64,000 nucleotides of DNA from Lenzites betulinus (taxonomy: Eukaryota > Basidiomycota > Agaricomycetes > Polyporales > Polyporaceae). A program made the translations under genes and the position numbers. The stretch is taken from contig JABYQU010000046.1 of assembly GCA_022264855.1 (NCBI GenBank), positions 269,892-333,891 on the forward strand, read 5' to 3'. The notes below the pieces were generated by a model that was not told the DNA's origin, ran no database searches, and saw nothing but the letters and a program-made list of their open reading frames with translations. Of the stretch, positions 43,325 to 55,173 are shown piece after piece. Numbering within the stretch: the first letter of the stretch is position 1; the number at the start of each line of letters is the position of its first letter.

Positions 43325-44486
43325 ATGCGCGCGTTCTCATCGGAAACCAAGATGGCCCTCCCGTTCCCGCCGGACGTTTTCATCGAGATCGCGTCCTACC
43401 TCCGCCCGCGCGATCAGGGCGCGTTGGTCGCCTGTTGCTGGATCCTTCACAACGTTCTCGCCCCCTTGGTCTACCGACGTCTCGATGTCTGGTTTCAGCC
43501 CCCAGCTTGGGAGAAATCAGATGGGTACGACCCTACCCCATATTGCCTGTTGACGACGCTAGCGAAATCCGGCCGCTTTGCCAAGTTCCCGTTGTCGACA
43601 CGGTGCTATGCCCGATACGTCGTCACGTTCGCTTACTCCTCCCACGGAAGAAAGGCCGACCTCCGCGCACTTCCTCTTCTGACGGAGTTCCTGCGGTTCG
43701 CCACGCGGCTGCGCCATTTGCGCATTGATGTGCCCCTTGCCTCCGTACCGCTCGTCATCGACCAATTCCGCAGACATTCGATCATCTGCGCCCCGCCCAC
43801 GTCGTTCACCGCCATGTATCTTGGGACACAATCCGCCGCTACCAGACTTCTCCCGTCTCTCGAGAGCGTTCGCTCCTCCAGCGCTACGCTCGTCGAGGTT
43901 CTCATGCGCTACCGAAGGATTCGTACCGCTATCGTTGATGGTATGCTCTCTACCAGGGACTTGGACACCCTTCTCTCCATATCATCCCCTCTGCGCAGAA
44001 CGGATCTTATGAGACTGTCGCTCAGCATCTCCAACCCCGATATTTACGACACGATCATACGTGCCACTGTGCTCTCGTTCCCCCAGCTAGAGCACCTCTC
44101 TATCCGCACAAGTCTTCAACTGACAGTCCCTATCATCCATGTAAGCATCTATCTCGTGCCGAACATTCAGTTTATTCTGACGGAACGAGTAGTTTCTGCT
44201 GACTGCGCACCCGAGCGGCGCTGTCCCGATGGCATCGCTCAAGGGGTTTAGCGTCAATTACGCTGGACATGGCGATATATACACGCGTACGCTACGTGAT
44301 GCTGAACAAGCAGTCATCGAAGCCGGGCAGCAGTGGGCGTCGTTGCAGATAGTGGTTTTAGGTGATGCTATGTGGTGTAGGTCTGGGTGGATGGCGGGTT
44401 GGGAGTTCTCCGTGGGCACGAAGTCTAGAGCATGGACGTGGTTGCACAACGTGAATGCCGGCATGTGGGCGCCTCGGCGAATGTAG
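43325..44486 (+). CDS. F-box protein with LRR-like C-terminal part, 369 aa
   Basis: Two exons (43325-44140 and 44193-44486), total 370 codons. N terminus: MALPFPPDVFIEIASYLRPR, followed by DQGALVACCWILHNVLAPLV, the F-box pattern (P-D-hydrophobic, helix, C-W, helix) that binds Skp1 in SCF ubiquitin ligases. The remainder has leucine-rich segments (LRFATRLRHLRIDVPL, LMRLSLSISN, QLEHLSIR) suited to substrate binding. After the intron: FLLTAHPSGAVPMASLKGFS, consistent with another repeat-like strand. The start could also be the Met at 43352. Substrate unknown; such genes are numerous and quickly diverging in Agaricomycetes. Confidence 0.72.
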
Positions 44487-45187
44487 ACAATGTGGTTTCC
44501 CTCTGATTAAGAATGTCTCTCATGACGCGTTTTTTTCCGATCACTTGGTGAGCCTCATTCTCTCTCAGTCGCATGTCACGAGAGCGGGCGTAACATGTAT
44601 CATTCCTGAAGTCAGGCTGCTTATTCAGCTAAGTTTATGTCGTCACATTGTTTAGTGTTCACACCCACCATGATGATTACAAAATCCAAGGGTCATGCCG
44701 AATACCACATCTTATATTTGACAAGCTGATAACTCTGCTCTCAGACTGTCTCTGCTGTGGCGACTGTACTAGCGACTACGGTCTGATGTTGTCATCGTTC
44801 TATTAGGAAACTCAGGCTACTGTGTCATGACATCTGAGATCTGAGAACTGCGGCATCGCATCCTCCGTCATTTATATATCAAGTTCTTCTCGTCATACGT
44901 TCAGGTACGTTGCATGCCAAGTAATGACATGTCATCTGCTAGATATTGATGTTCAATCCAGCTATGGTTTGACGTCCATCGTTCGTGCGGCGCATACGTC
45001 AACCGAGGCGTCATTTCACGCGTGCGTCGATCGCGGCAGGGTACAGTATTATGTACCGCGCATGGCGATCGAACTTGGCCCAACTCCTTGATTTCTCTCC
45101 TCCATCTCGTCCACTCAGAGCTCCTGCAAAGTACGCCTCGTGCTTATTAACAGGAAAAGAAAGCATGCTGATCTTGTTGTATCTAGG
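44487..45187. other. Intergenic
   Basis: No supported gene. It should contain the promoter of the gene starting at 45188. Confidence 0.35.
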
Positions 45188-46711
45188 ATGTCCGTCGTCC
45201 CTTCTACACCAAAGCCGGCCCTCTCTGTCTTCGAGCTTTTTCTCCTTAGCTCAGAGGACAGTGTGGTAGATGCATTCTTCGAGGTCTGGACCCCGGACGT
45301 GATCTTGAGACTCCGGCAACTGAGCTCTTCAATGTTCTCTGCAGTCGAAGCATACTGCCTGCGCTGCTGGAGCATAGAGGACTTTCTTCTTCGGTGGTTC
45401 TCACAGCCCTCTGAATTTCTGAACATATTGGGAAGCTGCGACGGCATTGTCTCTGGTTCCGAGGCACAGCAGTTCTTCGGGCGTGGTGCCTTCCGCGGTC
45501 GTGACCTTGATATCTACGTCCCTCCTCATGGTCTCCTCGGAATGGGTCGATGGCTGAAGGAGCAGGGCTTCGTCTATCAGGCGTCGAGCGATAGACATCC
45601 GTTTTTCGATGTCGCCGCGCTGATGTGTACGTCGCACATGGGGCGTGCCGCCGTTGATCGACCGCCGCGCAACCTCCTCAAATCCACCGCCTTCAGTACC
45701 TTCTCTTTCGTGCGCCCCGCCAATTGGCGAGAAAATCCTCCGTTTACACCAGCCGGGAAATTTGTTCAAGTCGTTGTTGTCCCTGATGACCCCGTTGCTT
45801 TCATTATCAGCAATTTTCACTCAAGTGAGTCCTCCCGTGCTAGTCGCGAGGCCAGATTTTCTAACCGCGCCTTCTCACCCACTGTAGCCGGGGTTATGAA
45901 CTACTTCACACACCGATACGCCGTCGCACTGTTCCCCCACCTCACATTCATTCATAACATGACCCTAGTTTGCCAAGATACGTCTCGGAACGCGTACATT
46001 CACCGTGCTTGGATGAAGAAATACAAGAAGCGCGGATTCACCATTGTCGCTGCTGGAGACAGGTTGCCGGATGCACTCGAGCTCCGTGCCTGGCGTCGCC
46101 GTGTAGGTGATAGGCACTCGTGGACGATTCCATTCCAACGTCAAGGTATGTATAATACTTCCTTTCATATATCTGACGGCTCACCCCGTAGAATAGGATC
46201 CCCCCCATCTACGTCCTGGTCTCTGGGCCTATTTTCACACCATGCGCCTTTCGAAGTTTTACCGTATCACTACGAGGTCGCGACAGCAGGTGCTGCCTTG
46301 CGTGTCGGGGCGCGTTTTGTGCACAGGTTGGTTGGATTTGTCTTGAGTGGGATATTTCTGACGCAGATTGATTTAATGCGCAGCTCCATGGCTGCATTGT
46401 GCGATCCTCGCTCACAGATAGGGGTGTACTACAACTCCATTGAGATCGAGGCGGCCTTCACGGAATATTTCGGCGTCGCAGAAGCCGACGAGATTGGTGC
46501 GGTCGACTCAGAAAATGAAGACGCCGTCTCCGATGCCTGGGAAATTCCGTGGAGCGATGAGCCCTACTTCGCTCACCAGAATGCTCCCGAGGCGGACGAC
46601 GGTACGGCAGGTCAAGAAGACGCACTCAATAACGCCGCGGAGGAGGGCGCACCTGAGAATGGTATCGGTAACTCGAGCGAGTCGAGTGGGGATGATGACG
46701 TCGATGAATAG
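45188..46711 (+). CDS. Nucleotidyltransferase-fold-like protein with F-box-like N terminus, 469 aa
   Basis: Three exons (45188-45824, 45888-46145, 46197-46711) give 470 codons; a stop would arise if the acceptor five bases earlier were used. The N terminus (FELFLLSSEDSVVDAFFEVW, then RLRQLSSSMFSAVEAYCLRC) resembles a degenerate F-box. Next, IVSGSEAQQFFGRGAFRGRD followed by LDIYV matches the GS...DxD motif of the nucleotidyltransferase fold (residues ~98-122). After intron 1: STGVMNYFTHRYAVALFPHL. The C-terminal ~90 residues are acidic and Ser-rich (DDDVDE at the end). Similar basidiomycete proteins exist in large lineage-specific families, but no activity is known to me. Catalysis is not implied by the motif alone. 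Confidence 0.68.
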   Translation: MSVVPSTPKPALSVFELFLLSSEDSVVDAFFEVWTPDVILRLRQLSSSMFSAVEAYCLRCWSIEDFLLRWFSQPSEFLNILGSCDGIVSGSEAQQFFGRGAFRGRDLDIYVPPHGLLGMGRWLKEQGFVYQASSDRHPFFDVAALMCTSHMGRAAVDRPPRNLLKSTAFSTFSFVRPANWRENPPFTPAGKFVQVVVVPDDPVAFIISNFHSSESSRASREARFSNRAFSPTVAGVMNYFTHRYAVALFPHLTFIHNMTLVCQDTSRNAYIHRAWMKKYKKRGFTIVAAGDRLPDALELRAWRRRVGDRHSWTIPFQRQGMYNTSFHISDGSPRRIGSPPSTSWSLGLFSHHAPFEVLPYHYEVATAGAALRVGARFVHRLVGFVLSGIFLTQIDLMRSSMAALCDPRSQIGVYYNSIEIEAAFTEYFGVAEADEIGAVDSENEDAVSDAWEIPWSDEPYFAHQNAPEADDGTAGQEDALNNAAEEGAPENGIGNSSESSGDDDVDE

Positions 46712-48245
46712 TGTGGGGTTAGATCGCAACGGTGCGTAGTGAGCGGCAAATGGTAGATGAGGAATGTCAGATAGCCACTTGGGATGCGTATAAGCCTTCC
46801 TTTTCAGAGACGTGATTACATCCATGTAACTATTGTCCAACCTGCGTTTGTACACCGGAAAGCTGGACTAAGGCTTATCACAGACTGGGTCGTCTATACA
46901 ACTCACGGTCTCGTAACGTACTTGTCCCGTTCTGTTCTCTCCCACGGTACGTAGCGTATCCCGGGCCGATGAACGTCCATTACAATCGTCATAGGCGGCA
47001 TAAGTAAAGTTTCCTATGGTTGGGATGCAATATCCTCGTATGGCGACCAGGAACCAACCTCACCAGTACAAGGGTGCAACCTACGGGGCTAGATCGACTC
47101 CTCACTTATAGTGAGTCACCATACAGCAGCGCAGCGAACCGTCGGACTGGGTGCATTTACTGAACGACAAGATTCCATTTGCTATAGATATGTTTGTGTT
47201 ATGATAGATACGGCGCCTCGTTACACAGAGTGCCAACGTGTTCCTCATCCTGCTAGTCCGTGCTGTGTCAAGACCGGCGCGTTCCAGTGTGCCTCACCGC
47301 GCTGTACGGTACCGGGTAGTGCGAAAACGGAACAAGAACCCCCTCCTGATATTTCGACATGAGCTTGTGGAAGACAGATCGAAGATTACAGAATGGCACA
47401 TACCGCCCCGAGGTTACCAGCCTCGTTAACGTATACGATGTAGTATGGCCCTTGAGGCATGGCGCGTACGATAATTGATACGATTCGATTGCTAATCCTA
47501 TGGACTGTCGCGTGATTAGCCTGTATCGAGCTCACATCGTAGATTTCGACGTACTGTGTGTGTAGCGTGCATGACCGATCGACTCGAGGTTCATACACAT
47601 CATGTTGCAGGGGATACATCCACGAAGGATATCTCGAACGGCGCGTGCTTGGTCCGTTGTTAGCGGGGACGGAAAGGACTGATAGAGGGACATTTGGCGG
47701 GAATGGACGAGCTGCAAAATTGCAGTCGCGGTAGCTCCATTTAAGAAGGTCGCGGCGATGCTCACCGAAGTATGTGTTCTAAAGACACGCATCCTCCGCC
47801 ATAAGTTGCGTTTTGGATAACGCAGTTCGCGCGACGTGCGTCATAGTGCCTTCATACCTGCATTAGGATTACCAGAGGCATTATTCGTGCCAGTTCTCCT
47901 GCGATTCAGCAAGCAAAAGCCAGAGAGAGCAAAGCTGAGGTCATCGAAGTTGACGGCATGCGACGCCGCACGCTAGCGCTTATATTTCACGGTGTCGTAG
48001 CGCCTTAGATTCGATGACATCATTCAGACGGCTCGCTGCTTGTCGAGTGCGCACTGACATCACTGCACTGCAGACTGACATCACCGTCGATACCACATCC
48101 TATTAGGAATGTCTTCCTGCAGCACAGAGTCTGAACTTCAGTACTGCTTCAGTGTTTTACATTGTCAACGCCCGTATATAAGGGACTTCCTTCATGAACA
48201 CGATCCGACAGGTGTCCTGGGTAAGACCGTAGACGCGCTGCTATC
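46712..48245. other. 1.5-kb stretch, no gene recognised
   Basis: Short ORFs on both strands without motifs or splice support. Confidence 0.4.
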
Positions 48246-50235
48246 ATGCCTGAAACTTGGATCGAAACACCTGATCAGCTGGAGCACGCACTTCACTACT
48301 GGAAGAACTACACCTTCTCCGACAGCTATACCAACCTACAAGATGCCGTCGATACAGTCAACACTAGCGACAATTTCCTCCAAGCACGCCAAGTTTACCC
48401 CTCACGCTGGGTTGTAAGTCTTCCTCCTCAGGCACGGTTGTGATCTATATTAATACCACGTCGAACAGCTCTGTTTGAAGGATAGCAAAGGTGTCGAAGA
48501 GGCCATCTTTCATACTGCCGCTATCTATCGGTGGGGCACGAACGACGAAACCGGCAATTTCGTGCTCTCCGGAAAGCAAGCGGAGTCTGGTGTCCCCGAG
48601 TCACGCATGCAAGTCCCTTGACTCATATAACATGGCCTACCTAAACTTACCTACAATAGCCGAACGGAACCGAGTACACTATGCCAATTCTCATATGGTA
48701 TTGATACGCACCGGGACAAAACTATTTGGAAAGCGCAGAAGGTACGTACTGGTCGTCGAAGGCGATGATGAATGTCTAAATAGGCTTTCTCAGGCATTCG
48801 AGGAGTATGTTGCTGGAGTACAGGGCTTCAACAAAGCGCAGAAGAAGCGGCGTCCGTGGCAAGATGGCACAACCGCGGAGAAGCCGAATTCTATGTTTGT
48901 TTTCAATTCCCAGGTTTTTGTCAAGCGTAACCAAGCAACGAAGCATCGCGAGGCGCATATTCCGTACGAACTCCACGACTGGATCAAGGCAGTGACCGTG
49001 GACAGCCCCAGATCCGAGTACTTCGCCAACCCGGATCGCCCGGCGCTGCTGGAACCCCAACAGGGGCAGTTATGCAGCATCAAGAAGAGCTCTCCGCCAG
49101 CGATGCAGAAAGGTGATTTGGTGTGGATGAGTTTCTCTGTCCAGTTCATCATCGGGAGCGACACGTGGTCGACCACTTTCGTGCCATACGAGATCGTGCG
49201 CGTAGGGACGGTAGCGCAGGATCTGGTAGGGGAGCCCGACCGCCCTGCCGCGATTGTCGAGGCCGCCGTTCCTAGGGGGCGACTTCAGGTTGGCATGAAA
49301 GTTGATATGCGTGCGTAGTCTGTCTCGTTCTATTCGCTCGTACAAGCTCACGTCTCGCCGCGCAGACGAAGACTTTCCAATGCATCTCGACTCTAATATG
49401 TCCGGATCTACTTCCACAGTGCAAGGAAGTCCCACCCCGCTTTCTGAGGTCGCCTCATCGTCTACCGCCGCAGGACCTTCCAACGAAGTTTATTTCGGTC
49501 CCAAGGATGAACAGAGGTGCGCGTGGCGGCATAACGACTACTCTAGGCGTAGCGCTAGCCCGATTGCATGGACGCCCTCACCCGAAGCGAATGTGAGTTA
49601 TATAATATCTACTCTGTCAATATCTAATCATCTCGTAGCAGGACACAGAGGAAGATTTGACACTTGACGGTACCGCTGAGCTATCGCACGACTCGACTAC
49701 CCCGCCTGCGGAGTTACCGCTCCCTGCTTCCCCTGCTCGTCAGGGTACGCCTCCAAGCGAGGCGACGCTCCATGCCTTGGACGCTACACCGCCCGTCACC
49801 AGTTCCCCCGCGACTGCGGCCAGCGTGGGCATGTCTTCGCGTGAAGCTCCACACGCGTCTAGCGTCAACCCCTCCGACGTTGTGCTGAAAATGTCATCCG
49901 CGTCACCATCGCAAACCATGATCCTCACAGGTACCTCCGCCCCGCTTTCTGCTCTCGATTCCTTTCCGGTTGTTCCACCCGTGATCAAGATGGCTGCTCC
50001 GGCACACATACCTCCCTCGCTGCAAGAAGAGTCGTCCGGGCCATCCGTCGCGCCGAGCACAGCGCGTCTCAAGATCAAGGTGCCGCCTTTGGCAACTGGT
50101 GCTGAGGACCGGCAGGGCGAAACGACTAGCACACTAGACCGCAAGGGCAAGAAACGAGCGGCCGACGACCTTGGTTCTGAGGACCCGGCGGTGCGGCGCA
50201 CCTCCGCCCGGGTAGCTCGCCGGCGTGTGGGGTAG
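48246..50235 (+). CDS. Hypothetical protein of a polypore-type family, 587 aa
   Basis: Five exons (48246-48413, 48469-48589, 48660-49310, 49366-49592, 49639-50235) total 588 codons, every junction in phase. N terminus: MPETWIETPDQLEHALHYWK. Core: AERNRVHYANSHMVLIRTGT, YVLVVEGDDECLNRLSQAFE, then a KKRRPWQDG patch, VHIPYE-like HIPYELHDWIKAVTVD, and MQKGDLVWMSFSVQFIIGSD. After 49366 the protein is disordered: Ser/Pro/Ala-rich, with KIKVPPL and a basic end (DRKGKKRAADD, RRTSARVARRRVG) that looks like a nuclear signal. I know this arrangement as a recurrent uncharacterised family in Polyporales; function unknown. Confidence 0.68.
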
Positions 50236-51100
50236 ATATGTTTCTAGGTTTCTAGAGTTGGGTAGATCCATGTCGTATGTATCAGTCTGGAGCGCACAAT
50301 AATCTCTTGAGGCAGACAGGTTATTCGCTCACAATGCTTCAAAGTCTGCATGACGATCAGAAAAAACACTGGCGTTGTCACGGGAGCGTGCAATTTTTGT
50401 TCATGCCCTCTGTTGTGTACCCTGCCAGTGTCCACACGACGACCGATGTGATGATTATTTACTCGTGCGTTTCCCGGACCCACTAATTGCTCGAGAGACT
50501 TTGCCCCTGCATAACGCCCTCTGCTGTGCCTAGTGCTGGAATAACCACATCCGTACAGACGGTCCACATAAAAACGATATGAATCCACGGGTACTGCGCA
50601 TACATACAAGTAGGGACTAAGTATGTGTAGTATGATAGCGAATATGGGCAGGCAGGCGGACGAGCGGACGCGCGCGAATGTGCGCACAAACGGCAGGAAA
50701 GCGGACCAGTTCAAACCACGGCCGGACGAGGTCGAGGTACGTAAGTTGAAAGACTGCCGGCGGGCAAGCTGCAAGAGAGACCCAGCGTAAGCCTGGCGAA
50801 GGGAATAACTTAAGCGCCTGCATAATCACGCGGCCGCGCGATTCATATAAAACAAAGTGCTCCCATACGCTTGCAATTTCAAGCATGTGGCAGCAATAGC
50901 TCGTCAGCTACATATGCTATAGATTTAAAGTACTCGTTGTGAAGCTCTGTAGGCGAACCTGCGCTATGTCATGCTGTTTTAGTAGCCGAGTCCGAGTCAG
51001 TTTAGTTATCGGTGCCACCCATTTCGCACTTTGCTTTTATAGCGTTCCCAGCTAGGGTAGTTTCTGTATAGGGCGTATATATGTCGCGGCGGTCGACCGG
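50236..51100. other. Intergenic
   Basis: A minus-strand ORF (50774-50244) lacks motifs and is probably chance. Nothing else seen. Confidence 0.35.
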
Positions 51101-51717
51101 TTCGTCCGTTCACCTATGTGAAGGCTATATTGGACTGCTGATATATTCCAATAAAAAATGCCGTCGCCACATTCGAACTCTCGAATTGTGTGAAACCAAT
51201 GCAATATACCAAGTATGCCAGTATGCTACAAGCTTTTAATACAAGTAGTGTTACACTATCTATCAGATGTCTTGTACTGACCCCCATACTATTAACATCA
51301 GCCAATCTGGTGCATATAAGGGAACTGATTTACAATAGGGCTTATTTGCAACACACATTCACATTTCCTTATGTGGGGCTTGCTTTTCACTAGATTGAGT
51401 ATAGTTGTGGTGCATCACCAATGAGTGCTTAAACCTTGGTATGAGGGCTAGTGAAGACATTATCGGCTCTTATCATAGAACATTATACTATATGCATGGA
51501 AACACACTCTATCAATTTTATGTTTGTAAGGGTGAGAAGATTTATATTCTGATAGATGAAAGAAAGTAAGTTTTTTGTAAGTGCATAGAAATATATCACT
51601 TGCTAGATCTATCCCTGGTGAGAGTTTATACCACTATTATTGGGTGTTCATATAAAGACGAAATGCCCTAAAAGAAGAATTCTTTTAGTTGTAATATTGT
51701 AATATTGCATAAATCAC

Positions 51718-52248
51718 TTACATATAGCGTAGATGCAAAATATACCTAGCCAGTGGTAAAGGCAAGGAACAGACAACCCGTAAGGATGGTGGAAGCTGGA
51801 CTAGGTGATATGGCACCACAAAGTCAACTGCCACTAGGAAACCTCGTGAGTGCGTAGTAATCTCCCGATGTCTACTGAGATTCCAGCCAAACACGATAAG
51901 ATCACCCGCATCTGTAAGGTCAACTACATCCTGCAGGATAATTATCCCTAGGTTATCTGTTGGCTCTCCATGGACATTTACAGGTTGTCCCAAAGGAAAA
52001 GGTTCCTCTGTACCAAGCTGCCATAGGGATGGCTTGAAGGTGAAACTTGAAAAATGAACGACAAAGTTTTGCAGTCCCATTTGATTGAGCATGATGGACG
52101 TTGGTTGGGGTCGCCAGTGTTGTTGTGGGTTTTTGCTCCATACTGAATAGTTAGGGCCAAGTAATGTTGCTGTTACTGGGTGCATCCTGTGTAGCTCCGC
52201 AGGGGGTTGGTATACACAGTAGGGAATATCAGGAGGTGGAGAGGGCAT
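51718..52248 (-). CDS. Hypothetical ORF in the AT-rich island, 176 aa
   Basis: Starts MPSPPPDIPYCVYQPPAELH (an upstream in-frame ATG is at 52341) and runs to 51718 without introns: HPVTATLLGPNYSVWSKNPQ, then FVVHFSSFTFKPSLWQLGTE and VDLTDAGDLIVFGWNLSRHR. Even composition and length favour coding, but no family is recognised. Could belong to an unrecognised mobile element. Confidence 0.35.
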   Translation of the reverse strand: MPSPPPDIPYCVYQPPAELHRMHPVTATLLGPNYSVWSKNPQQHWRPQPTSIMLNQMGLQNFVVHFSSFTFKPSLWQLGTEEPFPLGQPVNVHGEPTDNLGIIILQDVVDLTDAGDLIVFGWNLSRHREITTHSRGFLVAVDFVVPYHLVQLPPSLRVVCSLPLPLARYILHLRYM

Positions 52249-52377
52249 GGTTGTTGTTTGTGAATGTCCAATGCAGTATGTGCTTTCGGGTTTATATACT
52301 TTGAACCCACAACAGTTTATATAATTTGTGGCCAAGTCCATTGTTCAATCATATGCATCACACATTGCCAATTGCCC

Positions 52378-52592
52378 AGTGGACTCCCGTCGGGCTCCCG
52401 TTGGACTCCCGTCGGGCTCCCGTTGGACTCCCGTCGGGCTCCCGTCGGGCTCCCGTTGGACTCCCGTCGGGCTCCTGTTGGACTCCCGTCGGGCTCCTGT
52501 TGGACTCCCGTCGGGCTCCTGTTGGACTCCCGTCGGGCTCCTGTTGGACTCCCGTCGGGCTCCTGTTGGACTCCCGTCGGGCTCCCGTCAGT
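52378..52592 (+). repeat. 22-bp minisatellite, about ten units
   Basis: Tandem TGGACTCCCGTCGGGCTCC-type units of 22 bp, with C/T variation near the end of the unit. The C/T variants are clustered, the T form in the downstream half. GC-rich block in AT-rich surroundings. Confidence 0.9.
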
Positions 52593-53616
52593 TTTATTTG
52601 ATATTGGATATCTCATTATATGACTTTGACATGTCTATGATCTACGCTGTGTGTCTATTGAAATCATTCCTGTTAAACCTTAAAGACTGCAATAGCACTG
52701 CTTCCATTTTAATAGATCAGCAGACATGTCTGTATAGAAATCTTATAACTTACGGTATCTTGATGAATTCAGGTGGTCTATCATCAAGTTCAATTATCAC
52801 AAAGAGTAACCCCTGAGTGGTTTTTATATACGTGTATGAGTAATATGAGTTGTTGCACTATGTTACACTCTCACCTCAATATTTTCCACACCTTGCACAA
52901 TCCCTGTGACACTCTTCCCGCCTTCTAGAAAAAAAACTCTAGTGCTGATCTAACAATATACCAGCATACTGAGCAAATTATCGCAGACAGCATATATTCT
53001 AGTACTCACAGGGAACATGACAAATGGTGTCACTTTTAATTTCCTGGACAGTGTATGAGACGTGTGTGGGAGCAGGAGGAAAGAATGACAACAAGCGACA
53101 TGGTATGGATATTATATGTTGGGTATATATAATTGATTCATTAATAATAACTATTTGCTACCCATATATAAATAACAGACAAAGGTATGGAACTAGTTCA
53201 TACAGCAGTTGAGCTCATCACGTGAATAAAATTGTCTACAATGACAATTCTATCAATATCAAGAATTTTGTAGAATATTTTGTTTGATGTGTGCATATAA
53301 TTGCTTCTTCAAATCAATGAAGGTAGCATTACTCTACATCAGGGAAATGAGTTGAGTACCCAAAATGCACATGAGGTAGAATGATAACGCGTACATATAG
53401 AATCCAAGTTGCCATAGGTGGGTTAAACTGCATTTCCAATATTCTTATATTCTTGTATATACTACAACCGTATACTCACTGTAATATCACAGTATTGTCA
53501 CTGCAAACAAAAATGGCATTCACATGGCATGTGTTAAAGGCACTTTGAATTATTGCACCTGTTAGAAAAAGCTCCTACCCTTCTGCCATAGCCCAGGTCT
53601 GCCCGGAGGGCCATGC

Positions 53617-55173
53617 TATATATACTGTGCTATACATACAGACATGCTGAAGCCGCCCGAGACCGTCTTAAGACGGTGGGCGGCTACCTGCATGTCTACA
53701 GTGAAAACGCGATATCTCCGTCAGTTCTAGTCCGTTTTCCATGTAACTTTGTACATAGATAGCGGTTCGATAGGGTGCTAGTTGCGTCAGTTTATATTAA
53801 AATCGATTGAGCGGATCTCCTGTGGTAAAGATGTACATTCCGAGCACTGATAAGTGATTTCCAAGTCTGAACGGGCTCCGATTGTCCTACATCTTCGTGT
53901 ACGCATAGCGATGGCCATCACTGATATGTTTAAAGAAAAAGAATGTCATTTGAAGAATTATACATGATTATATTGCTACAACATGTTATTACACTGTATG
54001 GAACACAGGATGCCGTATTGCGAGGGTTTGTGCGGTCGTATCGTCGCGCAAAAGACACCGAAAGAAAGCTGCAATCCGCCGCTTTCTGGAGGTGCCTTTT
54101 GCGCGACGATACGCACAGCGGTGACGGAGATATGCGTCAAGGAAGGTGGGTAGTAGCTGGGCTACTACCCACCCTCCTCGACGTGTTTCTTGGCCATATT
54201 ATGTTCATAAAACGCTGTACCTATGACATAGAGTGTATTAGTGACTGTATAGAGCAAGTGCGAGAAAAAACGGGTGAAATACAAGCACAGGAGGAGGAGG
54301 TGCACTCCCCCCGGGGTGGGCGGAGCGCAGCTCCACCGCCCGTGGGCCGAATCGCGCGCGTGCGGGCTCGTTCGAATGCGCTACGCTCCCTCTTTATGGG
54401 AACGTAATCTGCGCGCCGAGGCGACAAAGAAAGAGCGAGATATCGCCCGTTCTTTGTCGCCTATTGTACCCTGTTACTGTATGTAGTGTGGCGCAGTCAG
54501 TACTTACCGTATTTCTATTCCGTTTGCGGGCGATTGTAGCGTGACCACATCCGAGTAAAACGCGCCACTTTTGAAGCGAATCGGCCGGGATTTGATCGAG
54601 GTAGAAGGGGAGCAAGCAGGCAGGGGAGGGTGGCTGAGGCAGACCTGCCTAATCGGGATGTGGCTGCGAGGGAGGCACAGGCGCGCGTGAAAGTACCAGG
54701 GAGATTAGATATGGCCATTATCTACGTTAGATAAGAGATTACACGAGGGGCATTGGACCGTATTCCAGTCCTGAATAGGCCAGGAATATGCCCGGAACTG
54801 GACTCCTGTTCAGGACCGGAGACAGGCTAGGAACCTAGACAATGGCGAACAAAGCGCCACTCTAGTTTCATTTGTTATGCGATAAGTAAATTTATTGACT
54901 GAGATTCCGGACCTGAACCAGTCTGGGGACAGGAGTCCAGTTCTGGAGCTCTTCCTAGCCTATTCAGGACCGGAATATGGGCCAATGCCCCTCGTGTTAG
55001 AGGCTTCCGGGGGCGCCAGCACTGTCCCCCGGGCCTGCCTACCATATTAGGCAGGTCCCGGAGGGCAGCGCTGGCGCCCCCGGCTGCTCGTAATACATTA
55101 TGAACACAAACGGTTTATAATGTAATGCTGCGCGGGCACATGAACGGTTCGTAATACATTATGGGTACCACAG
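53617..55173 (-). repeat. PAL repeat, copy 2 (reverse orientation)
   Basis: Same palindromes as copy 1 in reverse order: an extra block AGACATGC...GCATGTCT centred on CGTCTTAAGACG (53640-53697), then CGTATCGTCG (54037-54113), CGTCAAGGAA (54135-54183), GAGGTGCAC...GCAGCTCC (about 54295-54336), GGCGACAAAG (54420-54461), the GC stem (about 55009-55082) and the terminal AT block (about 55090-55161). Its outer part (53617-54030) matches copy 3, not copy 1. A 255-bp element is inserted at 54742-54996. Confidence 0.85.
54742..54996. mobile_element. MITE-like element with TTA target duplication
   Basis: Inverted ends: CACGAGGGGCATTGG at 54742 and its complement ending at 54996, extending imperfectly for about 75 bp (both arms include TCCTGAATAGGC and GAACTGGACTCCTGT). 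Flanked by TTA on each side (54739-54741, 54997-54999). PAL copies 1, 3 and 4 carry the uninterrupted site AGATTAGAGGC with one TTA. A 3-bp duplication fits the PIF/Harbinger or CACTA superfamily; which is not decided. No coding capacity. Confidence 0.85.

Larger units (their letters stand above)
51100..53616. other. AT-rich island
   Basis: Composition is visibly richer in A and T than either flank, with many AT-only runs (for example 51540-51720, 53120-53300). It contains one possible minus-strand ORF and a 22-bp minisatellite. It ends at PAL copy 2. Confidence 0.6.

Noticed and set aside
50244..50774. 176-codon minus-strand ORF downstream of the 587-aa gene
   Set aside because: No motif, no splice logic, uneven composition; likely chance.
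52378..52592. Array-like tandem repeat as a CRISPR
   Set aside because: Units are contiguous with no unique spacers, and the context is eukaryotic.
52264..52816. Pro/Gly-rich ORFs across the minisatellite in several frames
   Set aside because: A 22-bp unit keeps all frames open by itself; no evidence of coding.
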